A stretch of DNA of 64,000 nucleotides from Verrucomicrobiota bacterium (GTDB lineage: Bacteria; Verrucomicrobiota; Verrucomicrobiia; Chthoniobacterales; UBA10450). A program made the position numbers and the translations under genes. The stretch spans positions 62,001 to 126,000 of the forward strand of contig QHNH01000008.1 of assembly GCA_003218375.1 (NCBI GenBank), given 5' to 3'. Below the pieces are notes generated by a model. The model was given only the letters and a program-made list of their open reading frames with translations. It did not search any database and was not told where the DNA came from. Positions 15,742 to 24,325 of this stretch are shown in pieces; positions within the stretch are counted from its first letter, which is position 1, and each line of letters begins with the position of its first letter.

Positions 15742-18160
15742 TCTTCGGGTGCCAGTTCGGCTTGGCGATGCTGCCTTCGCCTTTGTATTCGAAAAGTTTG
15801 TACATCGGCGTGAGGACCACGCCGGCGCCGCCGGCTTCGATGCGGATGTCGAAATCGAGTTTGTCCTCGAGGAAATGGACGTCGCCGTGGCCGATCATGC
15901 CGAAGAGTTTGCCGGACACCTTGAAATCGTCGGTGTGAATCACGCCATTCTTGATGGTGAACGTGGATTTGGCCTGGCGCGCGAGACTGTAACCGGCGCC
16001 GGGAATAATCGCGGAGAGCAGCTGGGAGAGCGGGCCAAAGATCGGGATCGCGAAGATGTCGCCATCAGTGACCTTCGCGGTACCGGCGCCCTGCATGGCG
16101 CGAGCATCGCTGCCGGCGCTGGTCCATTCGTAAGCGCCGCTCAACCGGCCGTGGGCGGTCTGGTATTTGAAATAGAGATCGGCCAGGCGCGGGAAATCGA
16201 CGCCGTCCAGGGTGAGATTCGCGCGATAACGATTGTCGTTTCTGGCCAGGGAAAAATCCGCGCCGCCGAGAACCTCGCCGTTAAAAAGTTTGCCGTCGAT
16301 GTCGATCAACTGAAGACGGTTGTCGGTAAAAAGGAGGCGGCCGCTGACGCGGTCGATCGGGAGCGTCTTGCCCAGGAAAACGTAATCCATGCCCGCGGGC
16401 GCATCGACCTTGATCTCGATGTGGTCATTCGCACCGTGAAAATGGAAGACACCGTTCACTACCAGGTTCGGCGGTTGCCGGAACTTGTAGGGCGCGACTT
16501 CCTTGAAATATTTAGGGTCGACCCAGACGATGGCTTCCATGAGGCGCAGCGCGCTCTTGATGTCTTTGAAGCGGATTTCGTGGTGCGCGAAATCGTAGGC
16601 TATCGAGCCGGTCCCGACGCCTTCCTCGCGGAGGACGCGGAGATTATCGAGATGGAGCGCGCCATTTTCGAGACGCAACGCCGCGCTCGCTTCATTCATC
16701 CAGGCGCCGCGGAATCGAGTGCGCTGGGTGGCGATGGTTCCTTCGCCGGCCCAGGTGACCGGGTCCCGGCCCGGGCCATGCAAGGCGAAACGAATGGAAG
16801 GCGGCCGGCTCCAAACCCATTCCGCGAGGAACCGGCCCATCTCGGGTGAGGTGAAGGCGCGGAAGATAATGGGATCGATCGCGCTATCGACGGTGATCCG
16901 GAAATCATTGGGTGCGTCGAGGAGATCGCCGCGCAGCTCGCCCGATTCATGCCGGAGGCGCAGATCGCGGATCATCCCGCGGTCGCCGTCCCAGGAAAAA
17001 TCGGCCGTCAATTTCAGGAGCGGCACGGTTTTGTAACTGAATCGCTCGGCGGCGACGCGGCCGATCACGTTGATCTTCGGTTTTTCCTCGGCGAAATTCG
17101 CAGCGCCGGAAAGCTCGAGCAGCGGCGGCGAGTTGAAGGTCGCGTCCGCGAGCAACTGAGGGAACCCGACCGCCTCGAGAAAGCGCTTCGCATCAAGCGT
17201 GCTCCGGCCCTGGAACTCGGCGGCATTGCTTTCGCGGCTCCATGTGGCGCGCCCGGAAAAATCCCCGGCGTTATCGGACCAGCTGCATTGATTGATCTGG
17301 AGCGTCTGGTTGGCCCACTCGCCGGCGAGGGAAAGATTCGCCATCTCGTAATCGCCGCGCCGGAGCCGGTCTCCCTTCAAGGTCGCTTCGGCGTGGACGG
17401 TTTCGAATCGGGAAAGGTCGCCGGCGAATTTCACCTGCAGCGAGGGACCTTCGCCGGGGAAAGTGAACCGGCGCAATTCGTCCGCCACGCGATGAATGAG
17501 AAGCAAGCGCTGCCGCCATTCTTCATCTGAGATTTCGTCGGACGGCTTGTAATCGCTCCGTTTGATCAACTGGCCCGTCGCCGAAATTCGGACCCCGCAG
17601 AAAATGCCTTCGACCTGGCTGACGTAAATTTGTTCCGGCGGAAAATAAACATGGGCATGCAATTCCTTGATCTGGGTCTTCGGCGTGCCGGGCGCGGCGG
17701 CGGGATTGGGGATCGTCAGCTCGGCGCCGCGGACATCGAGGGCATTGAGAAAAGGCTGATGATGGAGGAGCGCGGCATAATTGATGTCGAGCGCGACTTC
17801 GCTGATCACCGCGAGCGTGTTCTCGCGATTTTTGAAATCGTAGATCCGGACGTTCTGCGCGATCAGTCCGCGAACCGGATCAACCGTCAGTCGTTGAATC
17901 GATGCTTCCACGCCGCGCTTGTGCAGTTCCTCCGAAACGCGGTCGCGCCATTCCTTGCCGAACCCGCGCTTCGCCAGATACCAGGCGGTCCAGCCAAAGA
18001 TGAGAACGAACGCGACAATCGTCAGGCGCAGGATGCGGCGTGATTGGGAATGGTGAACTTTCGCGCGACGGCGGTAGAATTGCCGAGCCAGAGACGGCGG
18101 CGTGGGTTCTAAAACCGGAGGCACACGGAGAACGTCCAATGCCCGACGTCCAACGTCCAA
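15734..18160 (-). CDS. Large AsmA-like membrane-anchored protein
   Basis: About 800 residues. A single transmembrane helix (ILRLTIVAFVLIFGWTAWYL, about 43-62) is followed by a long periplasmic beta-rich region typical of AsmA/YhdP/TamB-like proteins. It has DFSLARNDNRYRANLTLDG-like strands and ends with the AsmA C-terminal pattern TGDGxV..GKLFGMIGHGDVHFLEDKLDFDI. Such proteins are thought to bridge inner and outer membranes in phospholipid transport; function here is inferred. The first dozen residues (MDVGRRALDVLR) are encoded by a tandem-repeat arm, so the true start may be the GTG about 12 codons in or one of several later alternatives. The stop codon lies in the right arm of the four-helix cassette. 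Confidence 0.75.
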   Translation of the reverse strand: MDVGRRALDVLRVPPVLEPTPPSLARQFYRRRAKVHHSQSRRILRLTIVAFVLIFGWTAWYLAKRGFGKEWRDRVSEELHKRGVEASIQRLTVDPVRGLIAQNVRIYDFKNRENTLAVISEVALDINYAALLHHQPFLNALDVRGAELTIPNPAAAPGTPKTQIKELHAHVYFPPEQIYVSQVEGIFCGVRISATGQLIKRSDYKPSDEISDEEWRQRLLLIHRVADELRRFTFPGEGPSLQVKFAGDLSRFETVHAEATLKGDRLRRGDYEMANLSLAGEWANQTLQINQCSWSDNAGDFSGRATWSRESNAAEFQGRSTLDAKRFLEAVGFPQLLADATFNSPPLLELSGAANFAEEKPKINVIGRVAAERFSYKTVPLLKLTADFSWDGDRGMIRDLRLRHESGELRGDLLDAPNDFRITVDSAIDPIIFRAFTSPEMGRFLAEWVWSRPPSIRFALHGPGRDPVTWAGEGTIATQRTRFRGAWMNEASAALRLENGALHLDNLRVLREEGVGTGSIAYDFAHHEIRFKDIKSALRLMEAIVWVDPKYFKEVAPYKFRQPPNLVVNGVFHFHGANDHIEIKVDAPAGMDYVFLGKTLPIDRVSGRLLFTDNRLQLIDIDGKLFNGEVLGGADFSLARNDNRYRANLTLDGVDFPRLADLYFKYQTAHGRLSGAYEWTSAGSDARAMQGAGTAKVTDGDIFAIPIFGPLSQLLSAIIPGAGYSLARQAKSTFTIKNGVIHTDDFKVSGKLFGMIGHGDVHFLEDKLDFDIRIEAGGAGVVLTPMYKLFEYKGEGSIAKPNWHPKRF

Positions 18161-18162
18161 TG
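18131..18162. repeat. Tandem-repeat arm, ACGTCCAA/T units
   Basis: AACGTCCAAT, then CGACGTCCAACGTCCAATG: three to four imperfect copies of ACGTCCA. The same unit builds both arms of the hairpin at 52581-52693. Here it forms the putative 5' end of the reverse-strand AsmA-like gene. I see no inverted arm close by. Confidence 0.75.
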
Positions 18163-18186
18163 TTTCATGGAAGACCGCAGAAGAGT

Positions 18187-18253
18187 GGACAGGATTTACA
18201 GGATTAACAGGATTGGTTTTCTTTAATCCTGTTTAATCCTGTAAATCCTGTCC
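18187..18253. repeat. Tandem-repeat hairpin, ACAGGATT units
   Basis: The left arm GGACAGGATTTACAGGATTA plus ACAGGATT is mirrored by AATCCTGTTTAATCCTGTAA plus ATCCTGTCC, with a 10-nt loop and one inserted base. It is nearly a perfect 28-bp stem. It lies between the divergent AsmA-like and DUF420 genes, so it sits in both 5' regions. Confidence 0.9.
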
Positions 18254-18263
18254 TTCATTTCTT

Positions 18264-18713
18264 GTGACCATCTCAGACCTGCCGGCCATCAATGCGTCGT
18301 TGAATTTGATCAGCACGATCTTCATCTCGGCCGGCTGGTATTTCATCCGGCGCGGCTATTGGCGCCGCCATGTCGCCTGCATGATCCCGGCCTTGATTTC
18401 CTCCACGCTGTTTCTCGCCGGCTATCTCGTCTATCACGCCCACGTCGGCGAACGCTCCACCGGTTTCTCTGCGCAGGGGATAATTCGGCCGATCTATTTC
18501 ACGATGCTGATCTCGCACATCATTCTCGCCGCCGTGACGCTGCCGCTGGTAATCGTCACGCTGGTGCCCGTCTTCCGCCGCCGCTGGGATCGCCACCGGC
18601 GGATCGCGCGCTGGACGATGCCGATCTGGCTCTATGTGTCGGTGACCGGGGTGCTCGTTTACCTGATGCTCTACAAATGGTTTCCGCCGGCGAATCTTGC
18701 GCTCGGCCAGTAG
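18264..18713 (+). CDS. DUF420 integral membrane protein
   Basis: 149 residues with four predicted helices (about 5-24, 36-56, 73-98 and 118-140). LPAINASLNLISTIFISAGW, HRGxM-like GYWRRHVACM and the paired HAHVG / HIILA / RIARWTMPIWLYVSVTGVLVY segments are those of DUF420, a family found beside cytochrome oxidase assembly genes (CtaM in Bacillus). No oxidase genes are present here. The start is GTG 18264, directly after a tandem-repeat hairpin. Confidence 0.85.
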   Translation: MTISDLPAINASLNLISTIFISAGWYFIRRGYWRRHVACMIPALISSTLFLAGYLVYHAHVGERSTGFSAQGIIRPIYFTMLISHIILAAVTLPLVIVTLVPVFRRRWDRHRRIARWTMPIWLYVSVTGVLVYLMLYKWFPPANLALGQ

Positions 18714-18746
18714 TTGATGTTTGATGGGAATTGTCCGAGCGAAATC

Positions 18747-19175
18747 ATGGTCACGATCGCGACATTCAACGAACCGGCCAAGGCGAAGCATCTCAAGACG
18801 CGGTTGCAGGAAGCCGGCGTCAAGGCCGATATCCATAATGAAGGGCGGCTGCAAAAGGCCGCCTTCGTTTCGGAACCCCAGGCGAACGCGAAAGTCCTGG
18901 TCGACGAGGAAGATTTCGAGAAGGCGAACAAGTTGATGGCGGAATGGGAGGCGAGCGATCCGCAGATCGGTTCCGCCATCCGCTGCCCGCAATGCAAGTC
19001 GCCCCGGATCGAATACCCCCAGCTGACGCGCAAGTTCATCACTCCCTGGCTGGCCAGCGTTCTTTTTACGGTGCGAATTTTCCCGAAGGAATTTTACTGC
19101 CAGGATTGCCACTTCACCTGGGGGAAGGACGGCGATCCGCTGCCGCAACCCGCCACTTGGGAAACGTTTTCCTAA
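18747..19175 (+). CDS. DUF2007-type protein with zinc ribbon
   Basis: About 142 residues. The N-terminal half (VTIATFNEPAKAKHLKTRLQ ... KVLVDEEDFEKANKLM) matches the putative signal-transducing DUF2007 fold. The C-terminal half has two CxxC pairs, RCPQCKSPRIEYP and FYCQDCHFTWG, forming a zinc ribbon, with a short hydrophobic stretch between them. ATG 18747 is chosen because the conserved strand starts right after it; in-frame starts at 18714-18717 would add about ten residues. It lies close behind the DUF420 gene and is probably co-transcribed. Function unknown. Confidence 0.75.
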   Translation: MVTIATFNEPAKAKHLKTRLQEAGVKADIHNEGRLQKAAFVSEPQANAKVLVDEEDFEKANKLMAEWEASDPQIGSAIRCPQCKSPRIEYPQLTRKFITPWLASVLFTVRIFPKEFYCQDCHFTWGKDGDPLPQPATWETFS

Positions 19176-19194
19176 CCCGCGCTACGCGCGGGGA

Positions 19195-19330
19195 AGCACC
19201 AAATCCCAAGCACCAAGCTCCAGGGAAGCACCAAATCCCAAGCTCCAAACAGCCGTTCTCCGTCTGTTTTTTTTTTTGGTGTTTGGGATTTCTTTGGAGC
19301 TTGGAGCTTGGAGCTTGGTGCTTGGAGCTT
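19195..19330. repeat. Long tandem-repeat hairpin, AGCTCCA/AGCACCA units
   Basis: The left arm has AGCACCAAATCCCAAGCACC and CCAAGCTCCAAAC runs. The right arm has TTGGAGC repeated in direct tandem (TTTGGAGC, TTGGAGC, TTGGAGC, TTGGTGC, TTGGAGC). The arms are inverted complements over most of about 50 bp, with a T-rich loop containing eleven or more Ts. It lies upstream of the LysM gene. The same unit occurs inside ispG at 36682. Confidence 0.88.
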
Positions 19331-19408
19331 CGGCGCAGCACGTTGCTAAAAAATCACGCCCCCAAGGACGTGACACGATCCATTCTTTGAATCACGTTCC
19401 TCCGGCCC

Positions 19409-20248
19409 ATGAAATGGCTTTTTCTTCTTTTGCTCGCGGTGGTGATTTTCGGCGGGGCCGCGTTTTTTAGTTACGACCTTTTCGTCAAGCCCGAGCGCAA
19501 GATCCAGCAGGAGAAAAGCGGCGAAATCCCGGTCGAGCCCGTGCCGGACGTGAGCATGCCGGAATTCCAGGCGGCGGCGAAACTGCGCCAGGAAGGAAAG
19601 CTGATCGAGGCGCGCGACGCGTTGATCGCGTTTCTCCAGCGATTTCCCACGGGCGCGCACGTCGAGGAAGCGAAAGACCTTCTCGGTCAGGTAAACACCG
19701 AGATGCTTTTCACCGATTATCGTTCGCCGGAAAAACAGGAATACGTCGTGCGCCCCGGCGACGTCCTGGCGAAGATCGCCAACAAGACCAAGACCACGCC
19801 CGAGTTGATCATGCGGACGAATAACCTGACGAATTCAATGCTGCGCGTCGGGCAACATCTCCTCATCTCGCGTCCCGATTTTTCCGTCTTCATCCAGCGC
19901 AAAGCCCAGACCGTGATCCTGCTCAATCACGGCCAGTTCTTTAAGCGCTATCACGTGAAAGTGGTGAAGTTGTCCGCGAAACAGGCGCCGCGAATCACCA
20001 CCCGCGTCGCGGAAGTGATGGCGTGGAAGGGCGGCAAGCGCGTCGGGTTCGGGACCAAGGAATGGCTCGGCAGCACTCGCTGGGTGCGCCTGGCGCAGCC
20101 GGGTTATTTTCTTTTCGCCGTGACCGAGCCCGGGCGGCGCGACGAATCAAACCAGCCGCCGCCTCCCGGCCTTGGTCTGTCCCCGGCTGACATGGACGAA
20201 CTGAGCAGCCTTGTAAACAGCAAGACCAGTGTCACGATTACGGACTAG
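19409..20248 (+). CDS. Membrane-anchored LysM protein with degenerate C-terminal domain
   Basis: 279 residues. There is an N-terminal transmembrane anchor (about 3-22), a TPR-like helical pair (about 50-95: LRQEGKLIEARDALIAFLQRFP) and one LysM peptidoglycan-binding domain (111-154: YVVRPGDVLAKIANKTKTTP ... LRVGQHLLI). The C-terminal segment (about 158-260) reads like an L,D-transpeptidase (YkuD) start, with VFIQRKAQTVILLNHGQFFK and KRYHVKV, but the catalytic HGC/SHGC motif is absent. It therefore probably binds wall rather than cross-linking it. The long tandem-repeat hairpin is upstream and another lies downstream. Confidence 0.75.
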   Translation: MKWLFLLLLAVVIFGGAAFFSYDLFVKPERKIQQEKSGEIPVEPVPDVSMPEFQAAAKLRQEGKLIEARDALIAFLQRFPTGAHVEEAKDLLGQVNTEMLFTDYRSPEKQEYVVRPGDVLAKIANKTKTTPELIMRTNNLTNSMLRVGQHLLISRPDFSVFIQRKAQTVILLNHGQFFKRYHVKVVKLSAKQAPRITTRVAEVMAWKGGKRVGFGTKEWLGSTRWVRLAQPGYFLFAVTEPGRRDESNQPPPPGLGLSPADMDELSSLVNSKTSVTITD

Positions 20249-20250
20249 AA

Positions 20251-20352
20251 GGTTGAGAGGAAGAGAGGTTGAGAGGTTGAGAGGACATCGAAATTCCGCG
20301 CTTCGGTTGTTCGCAAATCCTCTCAACCTCTCAACTACTCAACCCCTCAACT
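20251..20352. repeat. Tandem-repeat hairpin, GGTTGAGA units
   Basis: The left arm GGTTGAGAGGAAGAGAGGTT, GAGAGGTTGAGAGG is mirrored by CCTCTCAACCTCTCAACTAC, TCAACCCCTCAAC. The unit is 8 bp. It fills the whole gap between the LysM gene and accA and comes within 3 bp of the accA start. Confidence 0.9.
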
Positions 20353-20354
20353 GA

Positions 20355-21350
20355 ATGGAATCGCACCCTTTGGACTTTGAAAAACCGATTCTGGAACTGC
20401 AACGGCGGCTCCAGGATCTGAAGAACCATTCGGACCAGCACGATCTCGATTTCGATTCCGAGGTCGAGGCCATGGAATCCAAGATCCGCGAAACCCGCCG
20501 CCAGATTTACGATAACCTCACGGCCTGGCAACGGGTCCAGCTCGCCCGGCACATCCAGCGACCGTTCGCGCTCGATTACGTGGCGCGCTGTTTCACCAAT
20601 TGGATCGAGCTGCATGGCGATCGCGCCTTCGGCGACGACAAGGCGATGCCGAGCGGGCTCGCGAAACTGGGTCCGAGCCGCTGCGTCGTGATCACCCATC
20701 AGAAAGGGCGAGACACGAAGGAGAACGTGATGCGGAATTTCGGTTGCGCGCATCCGGAGGGATATCGCAAGGCCCTGCGCTTGATGCGGCTCGGGGAGAA
20801 GTTCGGCTTGCCGGTGATTTCGCTCATCGATACGCCCGGGGCTTTTCCCGGCATCGGATCCGAAGAGCGCCACATTTCTGAAGCGATCGCGGTGAACCTG
20901 CGCGAGATGATGAACCTGCGAGTGCCGACGATCGCCGTCGTGATCGGCGAGGGCGGCTCCGGCGGCGCGCTCGGGATCGGGGTTTCGGATCGCGTGTTGA
21001 TTCTCGAGAACGCCTATTATTCCGTCATCAGCCCGGAAGCGTGCTCCGCGATTTTGTGGAAGGACCGGCGGCACGCGGCCGAAGCGGCGGAAGCCCTGAA
21101 GTTGACGGCCCAGGATTTGATGGGGCTCGGCGTGGTCGATGAAATCGTGCCGGAACCGGAAGGCGGCGCGCACCGCGATCCCGATCTCGCAGCGGCGAAC
21201 CTGGGGACGGCGTTGCGGCAGAACCTGGAACGGCTTTCCTCGCTCTCGATCGAAGAACTGCTGCGGAATCGGTACGACAAGTTCCGGAAGCTCGGCAAGT
21301 TCACCGAAGAAGTGGCCGAAACTCACCCTCACCCCAGCCCTCTCCCTTAG
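20355..21350 (+). CDS. accA: Acetyl-CoA carboxylase carboxyltransferase subunit alpha
   Basis: 331 residues; half of the carboxyltransferase that makes malonyl-CoA for fatty-acid synthesis. Characteristic motifs are LDFEKPI, TNWIELHGDRAFGDD, VMRNFGCAHPEGYRKALRLM, FIDTPGAFPG-type (LIDTPGAFPGIGSEERH), GEGGSGGALGIGVSDRV and SVISPEACSAILWKD. The last nine residues (THPHPSPLP) and the stop codon are encoded by a palindromic repeat, so the natural C-terminus has been altered. The partner accD is not in the window. Confidence 0.97.
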   Translation: MESHPLDFEKPILELQRRLQDLKNHSDQHDLDFDSEVEAMESKIRETRRQIYDNLTAWQRVQLARHIQRPFALDYVARCFTNWIELHGDRAFGDDKAMPSGLAKLGPSRCVVITHQKGRDTKENVMRNFGCAHPEGYRKALRLMRLGEKFGLPVISLIDTPGAFPGIGSEERHISEAIAVNLREMMNLRVPTIAVVIGEGGSGGALGIGVSDRVLILENAYYSVISPEACSAILWKDRRHAAEAAEALKLTAQDLMGLGVVDEIVPEPEGGAHRDPDLAAANLGTALRQNLERLSSLSIEELLRNRYDKFRKLGKFTEEVAETHPHPSPLP

Positions 21351-21357
21351 GGAGGCT
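21326..21357. repeat. Partial CCCTCACCC-type palindrome at the accA 3' end
   Basis: CACCCTCACCCCAGCCCTCT followed by CCCTTAGGGAGG. It matches half of the composite repeats at 1354-1470 and 46690-46760 and carries the accA stop codon (TAG within CTTAGG). Confidence 0.7.
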
Positions 21358-21371
21358 CCCCGTTTGGGTAC

Positions 21372-21460
21372 GGTGGATCGAGCGCTCCGTCGCTCGATGA
21401 CGAATAATGCCGGCGAAGCCGGGACAAAGAAGCATCGCGCGACGGAGCGCTCGATCCACC
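21372..21460. repeat. Perfect 22-bp inverted repeat (GGTGGATCGAGCGCTCCGTC..)
   Basis: 21372-21393 and 21439-21460 are exact inverted complements of 22 bp separated by 45 bp. The reverse-strand esterase stop codon begins at the last base of the right arm. There is no T-tract; it could still act as a bidirectional structural terminator between convergent accA and the esterase gene. Confidence 0.9.
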
Positions 21461-22347
21461 TAAGCGGAAAATAAATTTGTTAGCGCGACGACTCGCCGAA
21501 TCAGGCCGCGAGGTTTTTTCGGCGGCGTGATTTTCGCCGCTGGTGGAGGAAGCGGCGGGAAGAGAAAGCGCAAAACCGGATCGATCCGCGCAGCCCAGGC
21601 GCCTTCGCTGTGACCCGCGCCTTCGACTTCGAGATAATGAAGATCGTCGTGCAGCCGCCAACCTTTCTCGACCAGCCGATCCCGCAAGGTCGCCGCGCGT
21701 TCCCACCCGGGCTCGTGCGTGCCGGTATCCAGCCAGATTTTCAGGGGCGGCTTCGCCGTTTCATCGATCTCATCGACGATATCGTAAATCGCGCAGTCGT
21801 CCCACCAGATCGACGGCGACAGGACGGCGAGGCGGGTAAAGTAATTCGGGAACCACAAGCCGAGAGCCAGGGTGGCGAGCCCCCCCAGCGACGAGCCGCC
21901 CAGGCCCGTAAATGTCGCTTCGCGTTTCGTGCGATATTTCCGGTCGATGAACGGCTTCAGCTCCTCGATCAAGAAACGTCCGTAGCTCCGGAGCAGTCCC
22001 TTGCTCCGTTTCCGCTTGGGCGGATCGATCCGGGCCGGCGTCGGCGCGTATTCATGGATCCGATCTTCGCCAGTGTTCGCGATCGCGACGATGATGAGCG
22101 GCTCGATTAATTTCTTCCCGATCAATTGCTGGGCCGTCTCATCCACGCCCCATTCCACGCCGGCAAACGCCGTGGCCGCGTCGAAAATATTCTGGCCGTC
22201 GTGGAGGTAAAGGACCGGGTAATGCCGCGTTGAAAACCGGCGATAACCGGGCGGGAGATAAACGAGAACGTCGCGGCGGTTCTTCAGGATTTTCGACGGG
22301 AAAGCGCGGTGTTGTTGGATGGTTCCGGTCAGGGTCGTCGGCGGCAT
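21460..22347 (-). CDS. Alpha/beta-hydrolase, putative esterase (enterochelin-esterase-like)
   Basis: 295 residues of the putative-esterase family (PF00756-like). RRDVLVYLPPGY and YPVLYLHDGQNIFD in the N-terminal part, a nucleophile elbow GLGGSSLGGLATL (serine of GGSSLGG), an acidic residue region KIWLDTGTHE and a late histidine GAGHSEGAW complete a Ser-Asp/Glu-His triad. No signal peptide is obvious, so it is probably cytoplasmic. Substrate unknown. It is divergent from a second, shorter esterase gene that starts the peptide-ligase cluster, and it might belong to that pathway, although it lies on the other strand. Confidence 0.8.
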   Translation of the reverse strand: MPPTTLTGTIQQHRAFPSKILKNRRDVLVYLPPGYRRFSTRHYPVLYLHDGQNIFDAATAFAGVEWGVDETAQQLIGKKLIEPLIIVAIANTGEDRIHEYAPTPARIDPPKRKRSKGLLRSYGRFLIEELKPFIDRKYRTKREATFTGLGGSSLGGLATLALGLWFPNYFTRLAVLSPSIWWDDCAIYDIVDEIDETAKPPLKIWLDTGTHEPGWERAATLRDRLVEKGWRLHDDLHYLEVEGAGHSEGAWAARIDPVLRFLFPPLPPPAAKITPPKKPRGLIRRVVALTNLFSA

Positions 22348-22367
22348 GAAAAGCGAAACGCATCGCT

Positions 22368-22396
22368 TGTCATTCCAAGCTTGTCGAGGAATCTCT
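22368..22396. repeat. Half-site of a TGTCATTCC...GAGGAATCTC repeat
   Basis: TTGTCATTCCAAGC and TCGAGGAATCTCTTAAC resemble a widely seen intergenic element in which ATTCC and GGAAT form the stem. It sits in the divergent promoter region between the two esterase genes. Only one copy is visible here, so the assignment is tentative. Confidence 0.4.
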
Positions 22397-22437
22397 TAAC
22401 TGTTTGGGTAAGATTTCGCTTCAGGAGCGAAAGGCCC

Positions 22438-23154
22438 ATGAACGAACGCTATATTAAATGGTGGACGCCGCACCTGAGTCGCGATTTCGAAATGCTCGTC
22501 TTCGGCGATGGCGGGGGCACGCCCCTGATTCTATTTCCAACCTCGTTCGGGCGCTATTCGCAAAACAAGGATTTCGGACTGACCGACTCGATCGCCGGGT
22601 TCGTCGATAGCGGCAAGATCACGATCTATTGCCCGGACTCAGCCGATCTCGACAGCTTTTATAACAAGGCGATCCATCCCGCCGATCGGATGCGGACGCA
22701 CAACGCCTTCGAGCGCGTCATCGTGCACGACGTGTTCGATTTCGCGCGACGTGAATGCTCGGCCCCTCGAGTCATGGTGAGCGGCGCCAGCCTCGGCGCC
22801 TATCACGCGGCGAACATCGCTTTTCGCCATCCCGACGCAGTTTGCAATCTCATTTCGCTCAGCGGCGCGTTCGACATCAGCTCGTTCTTCGACGGCTATT
22901 ACGACGACAACATTTATTTCAACAGTCCCTACGATTATCTGCCCAACACGACCGACCCGTGGAAATACAACCACCTGGGCATCATCATCGGCACCGGCGA
23001 ATGGGATAACACCCGGCATGAATCGTATCGCCTCTCGGAAATCCTGAACTCGAAGGGCATTCAGCATTGGCTCGATGATGGAAAATGGCGTGGCCACGAT
23101 TGGAACTACTGGCGCGATATGCTGCCGCATTATTTGTCGAAAATTTGCGGATAG
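22438..23154 (+). CDS. Alpha/beta-hydrolase (esterase-like), first gene of the ATP-grasp/GCS2 cluster
   Basis: 238 residues from ATG 22438, preceded by AGGAGCGAAAGG. Motifs: GGTPLILFPTSFGRY, a nucleophile elbow VSGASLGAYHAAN, the conserved FDISSFFDGYYDDNIYFNSP, and a C-terminal DGKWRGHDWNYWRDMLPHYL with the likely catalytic histidine. This esterase subtype recurs next to ATP-grasp and GCS2 ligases in my knowledge of amidoligase neighbourhoods. Here the ATP-grasp gene follows 24 bp downstream. A hydrolytic or acyl-transfer step in the maturation of a small peptide is inferred. No signal peptide. Confidence 0.8.
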   Translation: MNERYIKWWTPHLSRDFEMLVFGDGGGTPLILFPTSFGRYSQNKDFGLTDSIAGFVDSGKITIYCPDSADLDSFYNKAIHPADRMRTHNAFERVIVHDVFDFARRECSAPRVMVSGASLGAYHAANIAFRHPDAVCNLISLSGAFDISSFFDGYYDDNIYFNSPYDYLPNTTDPWKYNHLGIIIGTGEWDNTRHESYRLSEILNSKGIQHWLDDGKWRGHDWNYWRDMLPHYLSKICG

Positions 23155-23178
23155 CGCGCTGGCAACGGGAACTTATCT

Positions 23179-24144
23179 ATGAAAAAAATCGGAATCCTTT
23201 TTGGACAGGAAGGCAGTTTCCCGCCGGCGTTTGTCGAGCGAGTAAACCTGAAAACCGGCGGCAAGGAGATCATGGCCGAGTTCGTCAAGATGGACAAAGT
23301 CGTCCAGGGCGAGCCGTGCGGTTACGACGTGGTGATCGACCGGATTTCGCAGGACGTGCCGTTTTATCGGGCGTGGCTCAAGAACGCGGCGCTCACCGGC
23401 ACCGCGGTCGTAAACAATCCGTTTTGGTGGAGCGCCGACGAAAAGTTCTTCAATAACGCGCTCGCGACGAAGATCGGCGTGGCCGTGCCGAAGACGGTGC
23501 TGCTGCCATCGCACCAACTGCCTCCGGACACGAGCGACAATTCCTTCCGCAACCTCGCCTACCCGCTCGATTGGGAAGGTATTTTCAATTACGTCGGCTG
23601 GCCGGCGTTCTTCAAACCGTTCGCGGGCGGCGGCTGGAAGAACGTCTACCGGCTCCACAATCCCGAGGAATTTTTCCGGGCCTACAGCGAGACGGGCCAG
23701 CTCGTGATGATGTTGCAGGAAGAAGTGAAGTTCGACATGTACTTTCGCTGCTACTCGATCGACCAGCGCAACGTTCGCATCATGCCCTACGAGCCGCGCC
23801 ATCCCTATCATCTGCGTTACCAGACGGAATGGCAGGCGCCGCGCGAAGTTTTGGAGGCGGTCGAGAAGGGCGTGCTGACCTTGAACCAGTATCTCGGCTA
23901 CGACCTGAACACGGTCGAGTTCGCGATCCGCGACGGCGTTCCGCTGGCGATCGACTTTTGCAATCCCGCGCCGGATGCCGAAGCGGCGAGCGTGGGCCAG
24001 GCAAATTTCGAATGGGTCGTGGAAGCCGTTTCCGAGATGGCGATCCGGAAAGCGCGCGAACATCAACCCGGCCGCGATAACTTGAGCTGGGGCAAGTTCG
24101 TCCAAGCGGCGGTGACGAAGCGGTCGTTGGGCGATTTGGCGTAA
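23179..24144 (+). CDS. ATP-grasp ligase (RimK/D-Ala-ligase superfamily)
   Basis: 321 residues. After an N-terminal alpha/beta domain (KKIGILFGQEGSFPPAFVER) the ATP-grasp core shows WPAFFKPFAGGGWKNVYR (nucleotide-binding lysine and glycine loop, about 140-158), LVMMLQEEVKFDMYFRCYSI (acidic hinge), and a metal-binding end NTVEFAIRDGVPLAIDFCNP. Such enzymes ligate a carboxylate to an amine through an acyl-phosphate. It is flanked by the esterase upstream and, after a tandem-repeat hairpin, by the GCS2-type ligase. I infer a role in building a short peptide-like metabolite. The substrate cannot be predicted. Confidence 0.85.
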   Translation: MKKIGILFGQEGSFPPAFVERVNLKTGGKEIMAEFVKMDKVVQGEPCGYDVVIDRISQDVPFYRAWLKNAALTGTAVVNNPFWWSADEKFFNNALATKIGVAVPKTVLLPSHQLPPDTSDNSFRNLAYPLDWEGIFNYVGWPAFFKPFAGGGWKNVYRLHNPEEFFRAYSETGQLVMMLQEEVKFDMYFRCYSIDQRNVRIMPYEPRHPYHLRYQTEWQAPREVLEAVEKGVLTLNQYLGYDLNTVEFAIRDGVPLAIDFCNPAPDAEAASVGQANFEWVVEAVSEMAIRKAREHQPGRDNLSWGKFVQAAVTKRSLGDLA

Positions 24145-24150
24145 GCGGAA

Positions 24151-24275
24151 AATGACGAATAACTAATGACGAATGACGAAGGAATGACGAAATCCGAAGC
24201 CGCGGAGTCGCTGATCTTTTCGTTATTTGAGCTTTGTCATTGATTCGTCATTCGTCATTCGAGCTTCGTCATTCC
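24151..24275. repeat. Tandem-repeat hairpin, AATGACG units
   Basis: Left arm AATGACGAATAACTAATGAC, GAATGACGAAGGAATGACG; right arm TTCGTCATTCGTCATTCGAG, CTTCGTCATT. The unit is 7 bp (AATGACG) and the arms are inverted complements around a loop of about 45 bp. It separates the ATP-grasp and GCS2 genes. The same unit forms the in-frame insertion in ispG at 37075. Confidence 0.9.
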
Positions 24276-24325
24276 GTTCGCCCGCATGACAGCGCGCCAG
24301 AAATAGATCACCTTTGATTTCGCCC

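Noticed and set aside
19195-19330. CRISPR-like array from closely spaced short direct repeats
   Set aside because: Units are 7 bp with no spacers of constant length, and the second half is the inverted complement; no cas gene is near.
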